Position numbers and translations under genes: made by a program. Below are positions 13,401-25,666 of a stretch of 64,000 bases of DNA, one piece after another (the stretch's first letter is position 1; every line of letters begins with the position of its first letter). Where the stretch lies: positions 12,369,967-12,433,966 of the forward strand of contig CM041197.1 in NCBI GenBank assembly GCA_023078555.1, given 5' to 3'. The notes beneath the pieces were generated by a model, which searched no databases, was not told where the DNA came from, and saw only the letters and a program-made list of their open reading frames with translations. The DNA is from Ulva prolifera (taxonomy: Eukaryota > Chlorophyta > Ulvophyceae > Ulvales > Ulvaceae).

Positions 13401-14710
13401 CTGTAATTTGGATGCGGAAAACGATCGAATCATCAAAATCTGAGGATGCAGTGCTGTTCGGAACATGCATTAATGCTAGAATACTCCAGCTCCGTCGTTT
13501 CCATGACAGATGTAAGAGGCTAAGGTGCGTGCGCGTCCTGATGAGGTGCACTTGTGCTGCTGAGGTGCACCTGTGGGCACTGTAATTTGGGTGCGGAAAA
13601 CGATCGAATCATTAAAATCTGAGGATGCAGTGCTGTTCGGAACATGCATAAATGCTAGAATACACCATTTCCGTCGTTTCTGTGACAGATGTATGAGGCT
13701 ACGGAGCATGCGTGTGCTGCTGAGGTGCACCTGTGGGCACTGTAATTTGGGTGCGGAAAACGATCGAATCATTAAAATCTGAGGATGCAGTGCTGTTCGG
13801 AACATGCATAAATGCTAGAATACACCATTTCCGTCGTTTCTGTGACAGATGTATGAGGCTACGGAGCATGCGTGTGCTGCTGAGGTGCACCTGTGGGCAC
13901 TGTAATTTGGATGCGGAAATCGATCGAATCATCAAAATCTGAGGATGCAGTGCTGTTCGGAACATGCATAAATGCTAGAATACACCATTTCCGTCGTTTC
14001 TGTGACAGATGTATGAGGCTACGGAGCATGCCTGTGCTGCTGAGGTGCACCTGTGGGCACTGTAATTTGGATGCGGAAAACGATCGAATCATCAAAATCT
14101 GAGGATGCAGTGCTGTTCGGAACATGCATTAATGCTAGAATACTCCAGCTCCGTCGTTTCCATGACAGATGTATGAGGCTACGGAGCATGCGTGTGCTGC
14201 TGAGGTGCACCTGTGGGCACTGTAATTTGGATACGGAAAACGATCGAATCATCAAAATCTGAGCATGCGTTGCTGTTCGGAACATGCATAAATGCTAGAA
14301 TACACCATTTCCGTCGTTCTGTGACAGATGTATGAGGCTACGGAGCATGCGTGTGCTGCTGAGGTGCACATGTGGGCACTGTAATTTGGATGCGGAAAAA
14401 CGATCGAATCATCAAAATCTGAGGATGCAGTGCTGTTCGGAACATGCAGTAATGCTAGAATACTCCAGCTCCGTCGTTTCCATGACAGATGTAAGAGGCT
14501 AAGGTGCGTGCGCGTCCTGATGAGGTGCACTAGTGCTGCTGAGGTGCACTGTGGGCACTGTAATCTGGATGCGGAAAACGATCGAATCATCAAAATCTGA
14601 GCATGCAGTGCTGTTCGGAACATGTATAAATGCTAGAAGAGACCAGCTCCTTCGTTTCCATGACAGATGTATGAGGCTACGGAGCATGCGTGTGCTGCTG
14701 AGGTGCACCT

Positions 14711-14870
14711 GTGGGCACTGTAATTTGGATGCGGAAAACGATCGAATCATCAAAATCTGAGGATGCAGTGCTGTTCGGAACATGCATTAATGCTAGAATA
14801 CTCCAGCTCCGTCGTTTCCATGACAGATGTATGAGGCTACGGAGCATGCGTGTGCTGCTGAGGTGCACCT
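14711..14870 (+). repeat. Hybrid monomer type j (B tail with short end, 160 bp)
   Basis: Type j carries the B-type middle and tail (cattaatg, actccagctccg...ccatgac) but then switches to the short-form end tatgaggctacgg without the 19-bp duplication. All B-tail copies of types b, g, i2 and l have the long end, so j looks like a recombinant whose breakpoint lies near gacagatgta. It recurs at fixed places in the composite HOR (for example 14,053, 14,711, 22,034, 32,674 and 40,259), so it was formed once and then amplified. The recombination origin is inference. Confidence 0.8.
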
Positions 14871-15209
14871 GTGGGCACTGTAATTTGGATACGGAAAACG
14901 ATCGAATCATCAAAATCTGAGCATGCGTTGCTGTTCGGAACATGCATAAATGCTAGAATACACCATTTCCGTCGTTTCTGTGACAGATGTATGAGGCTAC
15001 GGAGCATGCGTGTGCTGCTGAGGTGCACCTGTGGGCACTGTAATTTGGATGCGGAAAACGATCGAATCATCAAAATCTGAGGATGCAGTGCTGTTCGGAA
15101 CATGCAGTAATGCTAGAATACTCCAGCTCCGTCGTTTCCATGACAGATGTAAGAGGCTAAGGTGCGTGCGCGTCCTGATGAGGTGCACTAGTGCTGCTGA
15201 GGTGCACCT

Positions 15210-15369
15210 GTGGGCACTGTAATCTGGATGCGGAAAACGATCGAATCATCAAAATCTGAGCATGCAGTGCTGTTCGGAACATGTATAAATGCTAGAAGAG
15301 ACCAGCTCCTTCGTTTCCATGACAGATGTATGAGGCTACGGAGCATGCGTGTGCTGCTGAGGTGCACCT
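15210..15369 (+). repeat. Reference short monomer, type c (C tail, 160 bp)
   Basis: Type c begins tctggatgcgg, has gagcatgcagtg, then gtataaatg where other types have gcataaatg, and the tail agagaccagctcctt...ccatgac. It nearly always follows a long monomer ending in actagtg, so b-c forms the recurrent 339-bp dimer. The TATAAAT string is present once per type-c copy; whether it matters for transcription cannot be judged from sequence. A subtype with cgaaacatg instead of cggaacatg destroys the central palindrome in a few copies (near 7,497, 7,994, 10,488 and 12,801). Confidence 0.93.
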
Positions 15370-15708
15370 GTGGGCACTGTAATTTGGATGCGGAAAACGA
15401 TCGAATCATCAAAATCTGAGGATGCAGTGCTGTTCGGAACATGCAGTAATGCTAGAATACTCCAGCTCCGTCGTTTCCATGACAGATGTAAGAGGCTAAG
15501 GTGCGTGCGCGTCCTGATGAGGTGCACTAGTGCTGCTGAGGTGCACCTGTGGGCACTGTAATCTGGATGCGGAAAACGATCGAATCATCAAAATCTGAGC
15601 ATGCAGTGCTGTTCGGAACATGTATAAATGCTAGAAGAGACCAGCTCCTTCGTTTCCATGACAGATGTATGAGGCTACGGAGCATGCGTGTGCTGCTGAG
15701 GTGCACCT

Positions 15709-15887
15709 GTGGGCACTGTAATTTGGATGCGGAAAACGATCGAATCATCAAAATCTGAGGATGCAGTGCTGTTCGGAACATGCATTAATGCTAGAATAAT
15801 CCAGCTCCGTCGTTTCCATGACAGATGTAAGAGGCTAAGGTGCGTGCGCGTCCTGATGAGGTGCACTAGTGCTGCTGAGGTGCACCT
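15709..15887 (+). repeat. Reference long monomer, type d (D tail, 179 bp)
   Basis: Type d is a long unit with cattaatg, which creates the palindrome GCATTAATGC, and the diagnostic tail aatccagctccg in place of actccagctccg. It usually ends in actagtg and is followed by type e in the big HOR (15,888 onward) or by type c in the 5' domain (for example 13,075). The 19-bp internal duplication is the same as in type b. Confidence 0.92.
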
Positions 15888-16207
15888 GTGGGCACTGTAA
15901 TTTGGGTGCGGAAAACGATCGAATCATTAAAATCTGAGGATGCAGTGCTGTTCGGAACATGCATAAATGCTAGAATACACCATTTCCGTCGTTTCTGTGA
16001 CAGATGTATGAGGCTACGGAGCATGCGTGTGCTGCTGAGGTGCACCTGTGGGCACTGTAATTTGGATGCGGAAAACGATCGAATCATCAAAATCTGAGCA
16101 TGCGGTGCTGTTCGGAACATGCATAAATGCTAGAATACACCATTTCCGTCGTTTCTGTGACAGATGTATGAGGCTACGGAGCATGCGTGTGCTGCTGAGG
16201 TGCACCT

Positions 16208-18241
16208 GTGGGCACTGTAATTTGGATGCGGAAAACGATCGAATCATCAAAATCTGAGGATGCAGTGCTGTTCGGAACATGCATTAATGCTAGAATACTC
16301 CAGCTCCGTCGTTTCCATGACAGATGTAAGAGGCTAAGGTGCGTGCGCGTCCTGATGAGGTGCACTTGTGCTGCTGAGGTGCACCTGTGGGCACTGTAAT
16401 TTGGGTGCGGAAAACGATCGAATCATTAAAATCTGAGGATGCAGTGCTGTTCGGAACATGCATAAATGCTAGAATACACCATTTCCGTCGTTTCTGAGAC
16501 AGATGTATGAGGCTACGGAGCATGCGTGTGCTGCTGAGGTGCACCTGTGGGCACTGTAATTTGGGTGCGGAAAACGATCGAATCATTAAAATCTGAGGAT
16601 GCAGTGCTGTTCGGAACATGCATAAATGCTAGAATACACCATTTCCGTCGTTTCTGTGACAGATGTATGAGGCTACGGAGCATGCGTGTGCTGCTGAGGT
16701 GCACCTGTGGGCACTGTAATTTGGATGCGGAAATCGATCGAATCATCAAAATCTGAGGATGCAGTGCTGTTCGGAACATGCAGTAATGCTAGAATACTCC
16801 AGCTCCGTCGTTTCCATGACAGATGTAAGAGGCTAAGGTGCGTGCGCATCCTGATGAGGTGCACTAGTGCTGCTGAGGTGCACCTGTGGGCACTGTAATC
16901 TGGATGCGGAAAACGATCGAATCATCAAAATCTGAGCATGCAGTGCTGTTCGGAACATGTATAAATGCTAGAAGAGACCAGCTCCTTCGTTTCCATGACA
17001 GATGTATGAGGCTACGGAGCATGCGTGTGCTGCTGAGGTGCACCTGTGGGCACTGTAATTTGGATGCGGAAAACGATCGAATCATCAAAATCTGAGGATG
17101 CAGTGCTGTTCGGAACATGCAGTAATGCTAGAATACTCCAGCTCCGTCGTTTCCATGACAGATGTAAGAGGCTAAGGTGCGTGCGCGTCCTGATGAGGTG
17201 CACTAGTGCTGCTGAGGTGCACCTGTGGGCACTGTAATCTGGATGCGGAAAACGATCGAATCATCAAAATCTGAGGATGCAGTGCTGTTCGGAACATGCA
17301 TTAATGCTAGAATACTCCAGCTCCGTCGTTTCCATGACAGATGTAAGAGGCTAAGGTGCGTGCGCGTCCTGATGAGGTGCACTTGTGCTGCTGAGGTGCA
17401 CCTGTGGGCACTGTAATTTGGGTGCGGAAAACGATCGAATCATTAAAATCTGAGGATGCAGTGCTGTTCGGAACATGCATAAATGCTAGAATACACCATT
17501 TCCGTCGTTTCTGAGACAGATGTATGAGGCTACGGAGCATGCGTGTGCTGCTGAGGTGCACCTGTGGGCACTGTAATTTGGGTGCGGAAAACGATCGAAT
17601 CATTAAAATCTGAGGATGCAGTGCTGTTCGGAACATGCATAAATGCTAGAATACACCATTTCCGTCGTTTCTGTGACAGATGTATGAGGCTACGGAGCAT
17701 GCGTGTGCTGCTGAGGTGCACCTGTGGGCACTGTAATTTGGATGCGGAAATCGATCGAATCATCAAAATCTGAGGATGCAGTGCTGTTCGGAACATGCAG
17801 TAATGCTAGAATACTCCAGCTCCGTCGTTTCCATGACAGATGTAAGAGGCTAAGGTGCGTGCGCATCCTGATGAGGTGCACTAGTGCTGCTGAGGTGCAC
17901 CTGTGGGCACTGTAATCTGGATGCGGAAAACGATCGAATCATCAAAATCTGAGCATGCAGTGCTGTTCGGAACATGTATAAATGCTAGAAGAGACCAGCT
18001 CCTTCGTTTCCATGACAGATGTATGAGGCTACGGAGCATGCGTGTGCTGCTGAGGTGCACCTGTGGGCACTGTAATTTGGATGCGGAAAACGATCGAATC
18101 ATCAAAATCTGAGGATGCAGTGCTGTTCGGAACATGCAGTAATGCTAGAATACTCCAGCTCCGTCGTTTCCATGACAGATGTAAGAGGCTAAGGTGCGTG
18201 CGCGTCCTGATGAGGTGCACTAGTGCTGCTGAGGTGCACCT
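16208..18241 (+). repeat. 1,017-bp hexamer tandem duplication
   Basis: Two adjacent 1,017-bp blocks, 16,208-17,224 and 17,225-18,241, have the order g h e i2 c b. Both carry two rare linked variants: ctgagac in type h (near 16,497 and 17,514) and gcgcatcctg in type i2 (near 16,846 and 17,863). The first monomer of the second block begins tctggatg, the head normally seen after a b monomer, and then continues as type g. The duplication joint therefore lies within the first tens of bases after 17,225. The gcgcatcctg variant is otherwise absent from the window, which marks this as one of its youngest duplications. Confidence 0.88.
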
Positions 18242-20576
18242 GTGGGCACTGTAATCTGGATGCGGAAAACGATCGAATCATCAAAATCTGAGCATGCAGT
18301 GCTGTTCGGAACATGTATAAATGCTAGAAGAGACCAGCTCCTTCGTTCCATGACAGATGTATGAGGCTACGGAGCATGCGTGTGCTGCTGAGGTGCACCT
18401 GTGGGCACTGTAATTTGGATGCGGAAAACGATCGAATCATCAAAATCTGAGGATGCAGTGCTGTTCGGAACATGCATTAATGCTAGAATAATCCAGCTCC
18501 GTCGTTTCCATGACAGATGTAAGAGGCTAAGGTGCGTGCGCGTCCTGATGAGGTGCACTAGTGCTGCTGAGGTGCACCTGTGGGCACTGTAATTTGGGTG
18601 CGGAAAAACGATCGAATCATTAAAATCTGAGGATGCAGTGCTGTTCGGAACATGCATAAATGCTAGAATACACCATTTCCGTCGTTTCTGTGACAGATGT
18701 ATGAGGCTACGGAGCATGCGTGTGCTGCTGAGGTGCACCTGTGGGCACTGTAATTTGGATGCGGAAAACGATCGAATCATCAAAATCTGAGCATGCGGTG
18801 CTGTTCGGAACATGCATAAATGCTAGAATACACCATTTCCGTCGTTTCTGTGACAGATGTACGAGGCTACGGAGCATGCGTGTGCTGCTGAGGTGCACCT
18901 GTGGGCACTGTAATTTGGATGCGGAAATCGATCGAATCATCAAAATCTGAGGATGCAGTGCTGTTCGGAACATGCAGTAATGCTAGAATACTCCAGCTCC
19001 GTCGTTTCCATGACAGATGTAAGAGGCTAAGGTGCGTGCGCGTCCTGATGAGGTGCACTAGTGCTGCTGAGGTGCACCTGTGGGCACTGTAATCTGGATG
19101 CGGAAAACGATCGAATCATCAAAATCTGAGCATGCAGTGCTGTTCGGAACATGTATAAATGCTAGAAGAGACCAGCTCCTTCGTTTCCATGACAGATGTA
19201 TGAGGCTACGGAGCATGCGTGTGCTGCTGAGGTGCACCTGTGGGCACTGTAATTTGGATGCGGAAAACGATCGAATCATCAAAATCTGAGGATGCAGTGC
19301 TGTTCGGAACATGCAGTAATGCTAGAATACTCCAGCTCCGTCGTTTCCATGACAGATGTAAGAGGCTAAGGTGCGTGCGCGTCCTGATGAGGTGCACTAG
19401 TGCTGCTGAGGTGCACCTGTGGGCACTGTAATCTGGATGCGGAAAACGATCGAATCATCAAAATCTGAGCATGCAGTGCTGTTCGGAACATGTATAAATG
19501 CTAGAAGAGACCAGCTCCTTCGTTTCCATGACAGATGTATGAGGCTACGGAGCATGCGTGTGCTGCTGAGGTGCACCTGTGGGCACTGTAATTTGGATGC
19601 GGAAAACGATCGAATCATCAAAATCTGAGGATGCAGTGCTGTTCGGAACATGCATTAATGCTAGAATAATCCAGCTCCGTCGTTTCCATGACAGATGTAA
19701 GAGGCTAAGGTGCGTGCGCGTCCTGATGAGGTGCACTAGTGCTGCTGAGGTGCACCTGTGGGCACTGTAATTTGGGTGCGGAAAACGATCGAATCATTAA
19801 AATCTGAGGATGCAGTGCTGTTCGGAACATGCATAAATGCTAGAATACACCATTTCCGTCGTTTCTGTGACAGATGTATGAGGCTACGGAGCATGCGTGT
19901 GCTGCTGAGGTGCACCTGTGGGCACTGTAATTTGGATGCGGAAAACGATCGAATCATCAAAATCTGAGCATGCGGTGCTGTTCGGAACATGCATAAATGC
20001 TAGAATACACCATTTCCGTCGTTTCTGTGACAGATGTATGAGGCTACGGAGCATGCGTGTGCTGCTGAGGTGCACCTGTGGGCACTGTAATTTGGATGCG
20101 GAAAACGATCGAATCATCAAAATCTGAGGATGCAGTGCTGTTCGGAACATGCATTAATGCTAGAATACTCCAGCTCCGTCGTTTCCATGACAGATGTAAG
20201 AGGCTAAGGTGCGTGCGCGTCCTGATGAGGTGCACTTGTGCTGCTGAGGTGCACCTGTGGGCACTGTAATTTGGGTGCGGAAAACGATCGAATCATTAAA
20301 ATCTGAGGATGCAGTGCTGTTCGGAACATGCATAAATGCTAGAATACACCATTTCCGTCGTTTCTGAGACAGATGTATGAGGCTACGGAGCATGCGTGTG
20401 CTGCTGAGGTGCACCTGTGGGCACTGTAATTTGGGTGCGGAAAACGATCGAATCATTAAAATCTGAGGATGCAGTGCTGTTCGGAACATGCATAAATGCT
20501 AGAATACACCATTTCCGTCGTTTCTGTGACAGATGTATGAGGCTACGGAGCATGCGTGTGCTGCTGAGGTGCACCT
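17724..20576 (+). repeat. 2,853-bp sub-HOR, first copy (17 monomers)
   Basis: The order is i2 c b c d e f followed by i2 c b c d e f g h e, that is a 1,177-bp heptamer plus a 1,676-bp decamer. The two halves share their first seven monomers, so this is an HOR of an HOR. Starts of i2 or i1 at 17,724, 18,901 and 20,577 set the boundaries. One monomer near 18,861 reads gtacgagg instead of gtatgagg, a private change. Confidence 0.85.
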
Positions 20577-21873
20577 GTGGGCACTGTAATTTGGATGCGG
20601 AAATCGATCGAATCATCAAAATCTGAGGATGCAGTGCTGTTCGGAACATGCATAAATGCTAGAATACACCATTTCCGTCGTTTCTGTGACAGATGTATGA
20701 GGCTACGGAGCATGCGTGTGCTGCTGAGGTGCACCTGTGGGCACTGTAATTTGGATGCGGAAAACGATCGAATCATCAAAATCTGAGGATGCAGTGCTGT
20801 TCGGAACATGCATTAATGCTAGAATACTCCAGCTCCGTCGTTTCCATGACAGATGTATGAGGCTACGGAGCATGCGTGTGCTGCTGAGGTGCACCTGTGG
20901 GCACTGTAATTTGGATACGGAAACGATCGAATCATCAAAATCTGAGCATGCGTTGCTGTTCGGAACATGCATAAATGCTAGAATACTCCAGCTCCGTCGT
21001 TTCCATGACAGATGTATGAGGCTACGGAGCATGCGTGTGCTGCTGAGGTGCACCTGTGGGCACTGTAATTTGGATACGGAAAACGATCGAATCATCAAAA
21101 TCTGAGCATGCGTTGCTGTTCGGAACATGCATAAATGCTAGAATACACCATTTCCGTCGTTTCTGTGACAGATGTATGAGGCTACGGAGCATGCGTGTGC
21201 TGCTGAGGTGCACCTGTGGGCACTGTAATTTGGATGCGGAAAACGATCGAATCATCAAAATCTGAGGATGCAGTGCTGTTCGGAACATGCAGTAATGCTA
21301 GAATACTCCAGCTCCGTCGTTTCCATGACAGATGTAAGAGGCTAAGGTGCGTGCGCGTCCTGATGAGGTGCACTAGTGCTGCTGAGGTGCACCTGTGGGC
21401 ACTGTAATCTGGATGCGGAAAACGATCGAATCATCAAAATCTGAGCATGCAGTGCTGTTCGGAACATGTATAAATGCTAGAAGAGACCAGCTCCTTCGTT
21501 TCCATGACAGATGTATGAGGCTACGGAGCATGCGTGTGCTGCTGAGGTGCACCTGTGGGCACTGTAATTTGGATGCGGAAAACGATCGAATCAACAAATC
21601 TGAGGATGCAGTGCTGTTCGGAACATGCATAAATGCTAGAATACACCATTTCCGTCGTTTCTGTGACAGATGTATGAGGCTACGGAGCATGCGTGTGCTG
21701 CTGAGGTGCACCTGTGGGCACTGTAATTTGGGTGCGGAAAACGATCGAATCATTAAAATCTGAGGATGCAGTGCTGTTCGGAACATGCATAAATGCTAGA
21801 ATACACCATTTCCGTCGTTTCTGTGACAGATGTATGAGGCTACGGAGCATGCGTGTGCTGCTGAGGTGCACCT

Positions 21874-22852
21874 GTGGGCACTGTAATTTGGATGCGGAAA
21901 TCGATCGAATCATCAAAATCTGAGGATGCAGTGCTGTTCGGAACATGCATAAATGCTAGAATACACCATTTCCGTCGTTTCTGTGACAGATGTATGAGGC
22001 TACGGAGCATGCCTGTGCTGCTGAGGTGCACCTGTGGGCACTGTAATTTGGATGCGGAAAACGATCGAATCATCAAAATCTGAGGATGCAGTGCTGTTCG
22101 GAACATGCATTAATGCTAGAATACTCCAGCTCCGTCGTTTCCATGACAGATGTATGAGGCTACGGAGCATGCGTGTGCTGCTGAGGTGCACCTGTGGGCA
22201 CTGTAATTTGGATACGGAAAACGATCGAATCATCAAAATCTGAGCATGCGTTGCTGTTCGGAACATGCATAAATGCTAGAATACACCATTTCCGTCGTTT
22301 CTGTGACAGATGTATGAGGCTACGGAGCATGCGTGTGCTGCTGAGGTGCACCTGTGGGCACTGTAATTTGGATGCGGAAAACGATCGAATCATCAAAATC
22401 TGAGGATGCAGTGCTGTTCGGAACATGCAGTAATGCTAGAATACTCCAGCTCCGTCGTTTCCATGACAGATGTAAGAGGCTAAGGTGCGTGCGCGTCCTG
22501 ATGAGGTGCACTAGTGCTGCTGAGGTGCACCTGTGGGCACTGTAATCTGGATGCGGAAAACGATCGAATCATCAAAATCTGAGCATGCAGTGCTGTTCGG
22601 AACATGTATAAATGCTAGAAGAGACCAGCTCCTTCGTTTCCATGACAGATGTATGAGGCTACGGAGCATGCGTGTGCTGCTGAGGTGCACCTGTGGGCAC
22701 TGTAATTTGGATACGGAAAACGATCGAATCATCAAAATCTGAGCATGCGTTGCTGTTCGGAACATGCATAAATGCTAGAATACTCCAGCTCCGTCGTTTC
22801 CATGACAGATGTATGAGGCTACGGAGCATGCGTGTGCTGCTGAGGTGCACCT
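21874..22852 (+). repeat. 979-bp extra partial opening block
   Basis: The block i1M j k b c k2 sits immediately before a second full opening that also starts i1M j k b c. The marker gcatgcctgtg occurs in both, near 22,013 and 22,992. The joint is type k2 (22,693-22,852), a k head with a B tail and short end. Only the second opening has the rare tgcacatgtggg shared with unit 0, so the second copy, not the first, is the better counterpart of the unit-0 start. Confidence 0.82.
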
Positions 22853-25666
22853 GTGGGCACTGTAATTTGGATGCGGAAATCGATCGAATCATCAAAATCT
22901 GAGGATGCAGTGCTGTTCGGAACATGCATAAATGCTAGAATACACCATTTCCGTCGTTTCTGTGACAGATGTATGAGGCTACGGAGCATGCCTGTGCTGC
23001 TGAGGTGCACCTGTGGGCACTGTAATTTGGATGCGGAAAACGATCGAATCATCAAAATCTGAGGATGCAGTGCTGTTCGGAACATGCATTAATGCTAGAA
23101 TACTCCAGCTCCGTCGTTTCCATGACAGATGTATGAGGCTACGGAGCATGCGTGTGCTGCTGAGGTGCACCTGTGGGCACTGTAATTTGGATACGGAAAA
23201 CGATCGAATCATCAAAATCTGAGCATGCGTTGCTGTTCGGAACATGCATAAATGCTAGAATACACCATTTCCGTCGTTTCTGTGACAGATGTATGAGGCT
23301 ACGGAGCATGCGTGTGCTGCTGAGGTGCACATGTGGGCACTGTAATTTGGATGCGGAAAACGATCGAATCATCAAAATCTGAGGATGCAGTGCTGTTCGG
23401 AACATGCAGTAATGCTAGAATACTCCAGCTCCGTCGTTTCCATGACAGATGTAAGAGGCTAAGGTGCGTGCGCGTCCTGATGAGGTGCACTAGTGCTGCT
23501 GAGGTGCACCTGTGGGCACTGTAATCTGGATGCGGAAAACGATCGAATCATCAAAATCTGAGCATGCAGTGCTGTTCGGAACATGTATAAATGCTAGAAG
23601 AGACCAGCTCCTTCGTTTCCATGACAGATGTATGAGGCTACGGAGCATGCGTGTGCTGCTGAGGTGCACCTGTGGGCACTGTAATTTGGATGCGGAAAAC
23701 GATCGAATCATCAAAATCTGAGGATGCAGTGCTGTTCGGAACATGCATTAATGCTAGAATACTCCAGCTCCGTCGTTTCCATGACAGATGTATGAGGCTA
23801 CGGAGCATGCGTGTGCTGCTGAGGTGCACCTGTGGGCACTGTAATTTGGATACGGAAAACGATCGAATCATCAAAATCTGAGCATGCGTTGCTGTTCGGA
23901 ACATGCATAAATGCTAGAATACACCATTTCCGTCGTTTCTGTGACAGATGTATGAGGCTACGGAGCATGCGTGTGCTGCTGAGGTGCACCTGTGGGCACT
24001 GTAATTTGGATGCGGAAAACGATCGAATCATCAAAATCTGAGGATGCAGTGCTGTTCGGAACATGCAGTAATGCTAGAATACTCCAGCTCCGTCGTTTCC
24101 ATGACAGATGTAAGAGGCTAAGGTGCGTGCGCGTCCTGATGAGGTGCACTAGTGCTGCTGAGGTGCACCTGTGGGCACTGTAATCTGGATGCGGAAAACG
24201 ATCGAATCATCAAAATCTGAGCATGCAGTGCTGTTCGGAACATGTATAAATGCTAGAAGAGACCAGCTCCTTCGTTTCCATGACAGATGTATGAGGCTAC
24301 GGAGCATGCGTGTGCTGCTGAGGTGCACCTGTGGGCACTGTAATTTGGATGCGGAAAACGATCGAATCATCAAAATCTGAGGATGCAGTGCTGTTCGGAA
24401 CATGCAGTAATGCTAGAATACTCCAGCTCCGTCGTTTCCATGACAGATGTAAGAGGCTAAGGTGCGTGCGCGTCCTGATGAGGTGCACTAGTGCTGCTGA
24501 GGTGCACCTGTGGGCACTGTAATCTGGATGCGGAAAACGATCGAATCATCAAAATCTGAGCATGCAGTGCTGTTCGGAACATGTATAAATGCTAGAAGAG
24601 ACCAGCTCCTTCGTTCCATGACAGATGTATGAGGCTACGGAGCATGCGTGTGCTGCTGAGGTGCACCTGTGGGCACTGTAATTTGGATGCGGAAAACGAT
24701 CGAATCATCAAAATCTGAGGATGCAGTGCTGTTCGGAACATGCATTAATGCTAGAATAATCCAGCTCCGTCGTTTCCATGACAGATGTAAGAGGCTAAGG
24801 TGCGTGCGCGTCCTGATGAGGTGCACTAGTGCTGCTGAGGTGCACCTGTGGGCACTGTAATTTGGGTGCGGAAAACGATCGAATCATTAAAATCTGAGGA
24901 TGCAGTGCTGTTCGGAACATGCATAAATGCTAGAATACACCATTTCCGTCGTTTCTGTGACAGATGTATGAGGCTACGGAGCATGCGTGTGCTGCTGAGG
25001 TGCACCTGTGGGCACTGTAATTTGGATGCGGAAAACGATCGAATCATCAAAATCTGAGCATGCGGTGCTGTTCGGAACATGCATAAATGCTAGAATACAC
25101 CATTTCCGTCGTTTCTGTGACAGATGTATGAGGCTACGGAGCATGCGTGTGCTGCTGAGGTGCACCTGTGGGCACTGTAATTTGGATGCGGAAAACGATC
25201 GAATCATCAAAATCTGAGGATGCAGTGCTGTTCGGAACATGCATTAATGCTAGAATACTCCAGCTCCGTCGTTTCCATGACAGATGTAAGAGGCTAAGGT
25301 GCGTGCGCGTCCTGATGAGGTGCACTTGTGCTGCTGAGGTGCACCTGTGGGCACTGTAATTTGGGTGCGGAAAACGATCGAATCATTAAAATCTGAGGAT
25401 GCAGTGCTGTTCGGAACATGCATAAATGCTAGAATACACCATTTCCGTCGTTTCTGAGACAGATGTATGAGGCTACGGAGCATGCGTGTGCTGCTGAGGT
25501 GCACCTGTGGGCACTGTAATTTGGGTGCGGAAAACGATCGAATCATTAAAATCTGAGGATGCAGTGCTGTTCGGAACATGCATAAATGCTAGAATACACC
25601 ATTTCCGTCGTTTCTGTGACAGATGTATGAGGCTACGGAGCATGCGTGTGCTGCTGAGGTGCACCT

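Larger units (their letters stand above)
7201..13892 (+). repeat. Clean 5' domain with local block duplications
   Basis: From about 7,200 the indel load drops sharply. The type order from 7,253 is b, c, d, c, c, d, c, f, d, v, g, c and so on. A related order (b, c, d, c, f, d, v, b, c, a) starts again at 10,245, 2,992 bp downstream; the first copy holds an additional 498-bp trimer. Type k near 9,585 and 12,397 lies in similar surroundings about 2,812 bp apart. These monomers are the same as those of the large HOR downstream but are not arranged in its order. No non-satellite sequence is seen. Confidence 0.82.
13893..21873 (+). repeat. Composite HOR unit 0, about 7,981 bp, 48 monomers
   Basis: The unit opens with i1M (gcatgcctgtg) and the 14-monomer order i1M j k b c j k b c b c d e f. 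It then runs g h e i2 c b, g h e i2 c b c d e f, i2 c b c d e f g h e, and closes with i1 j k2 k b c a e just before the next i1M at 21,874. Forty-eight monomers, 16 of them long, predict 7,984 bp; the observed 7,981 bp agrees within a few indels. The k-b junction near 14,369 reads tgcacatgtggg, a rare variant that recurs only near 23,331 in the next unit. Confidence 0.85.
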
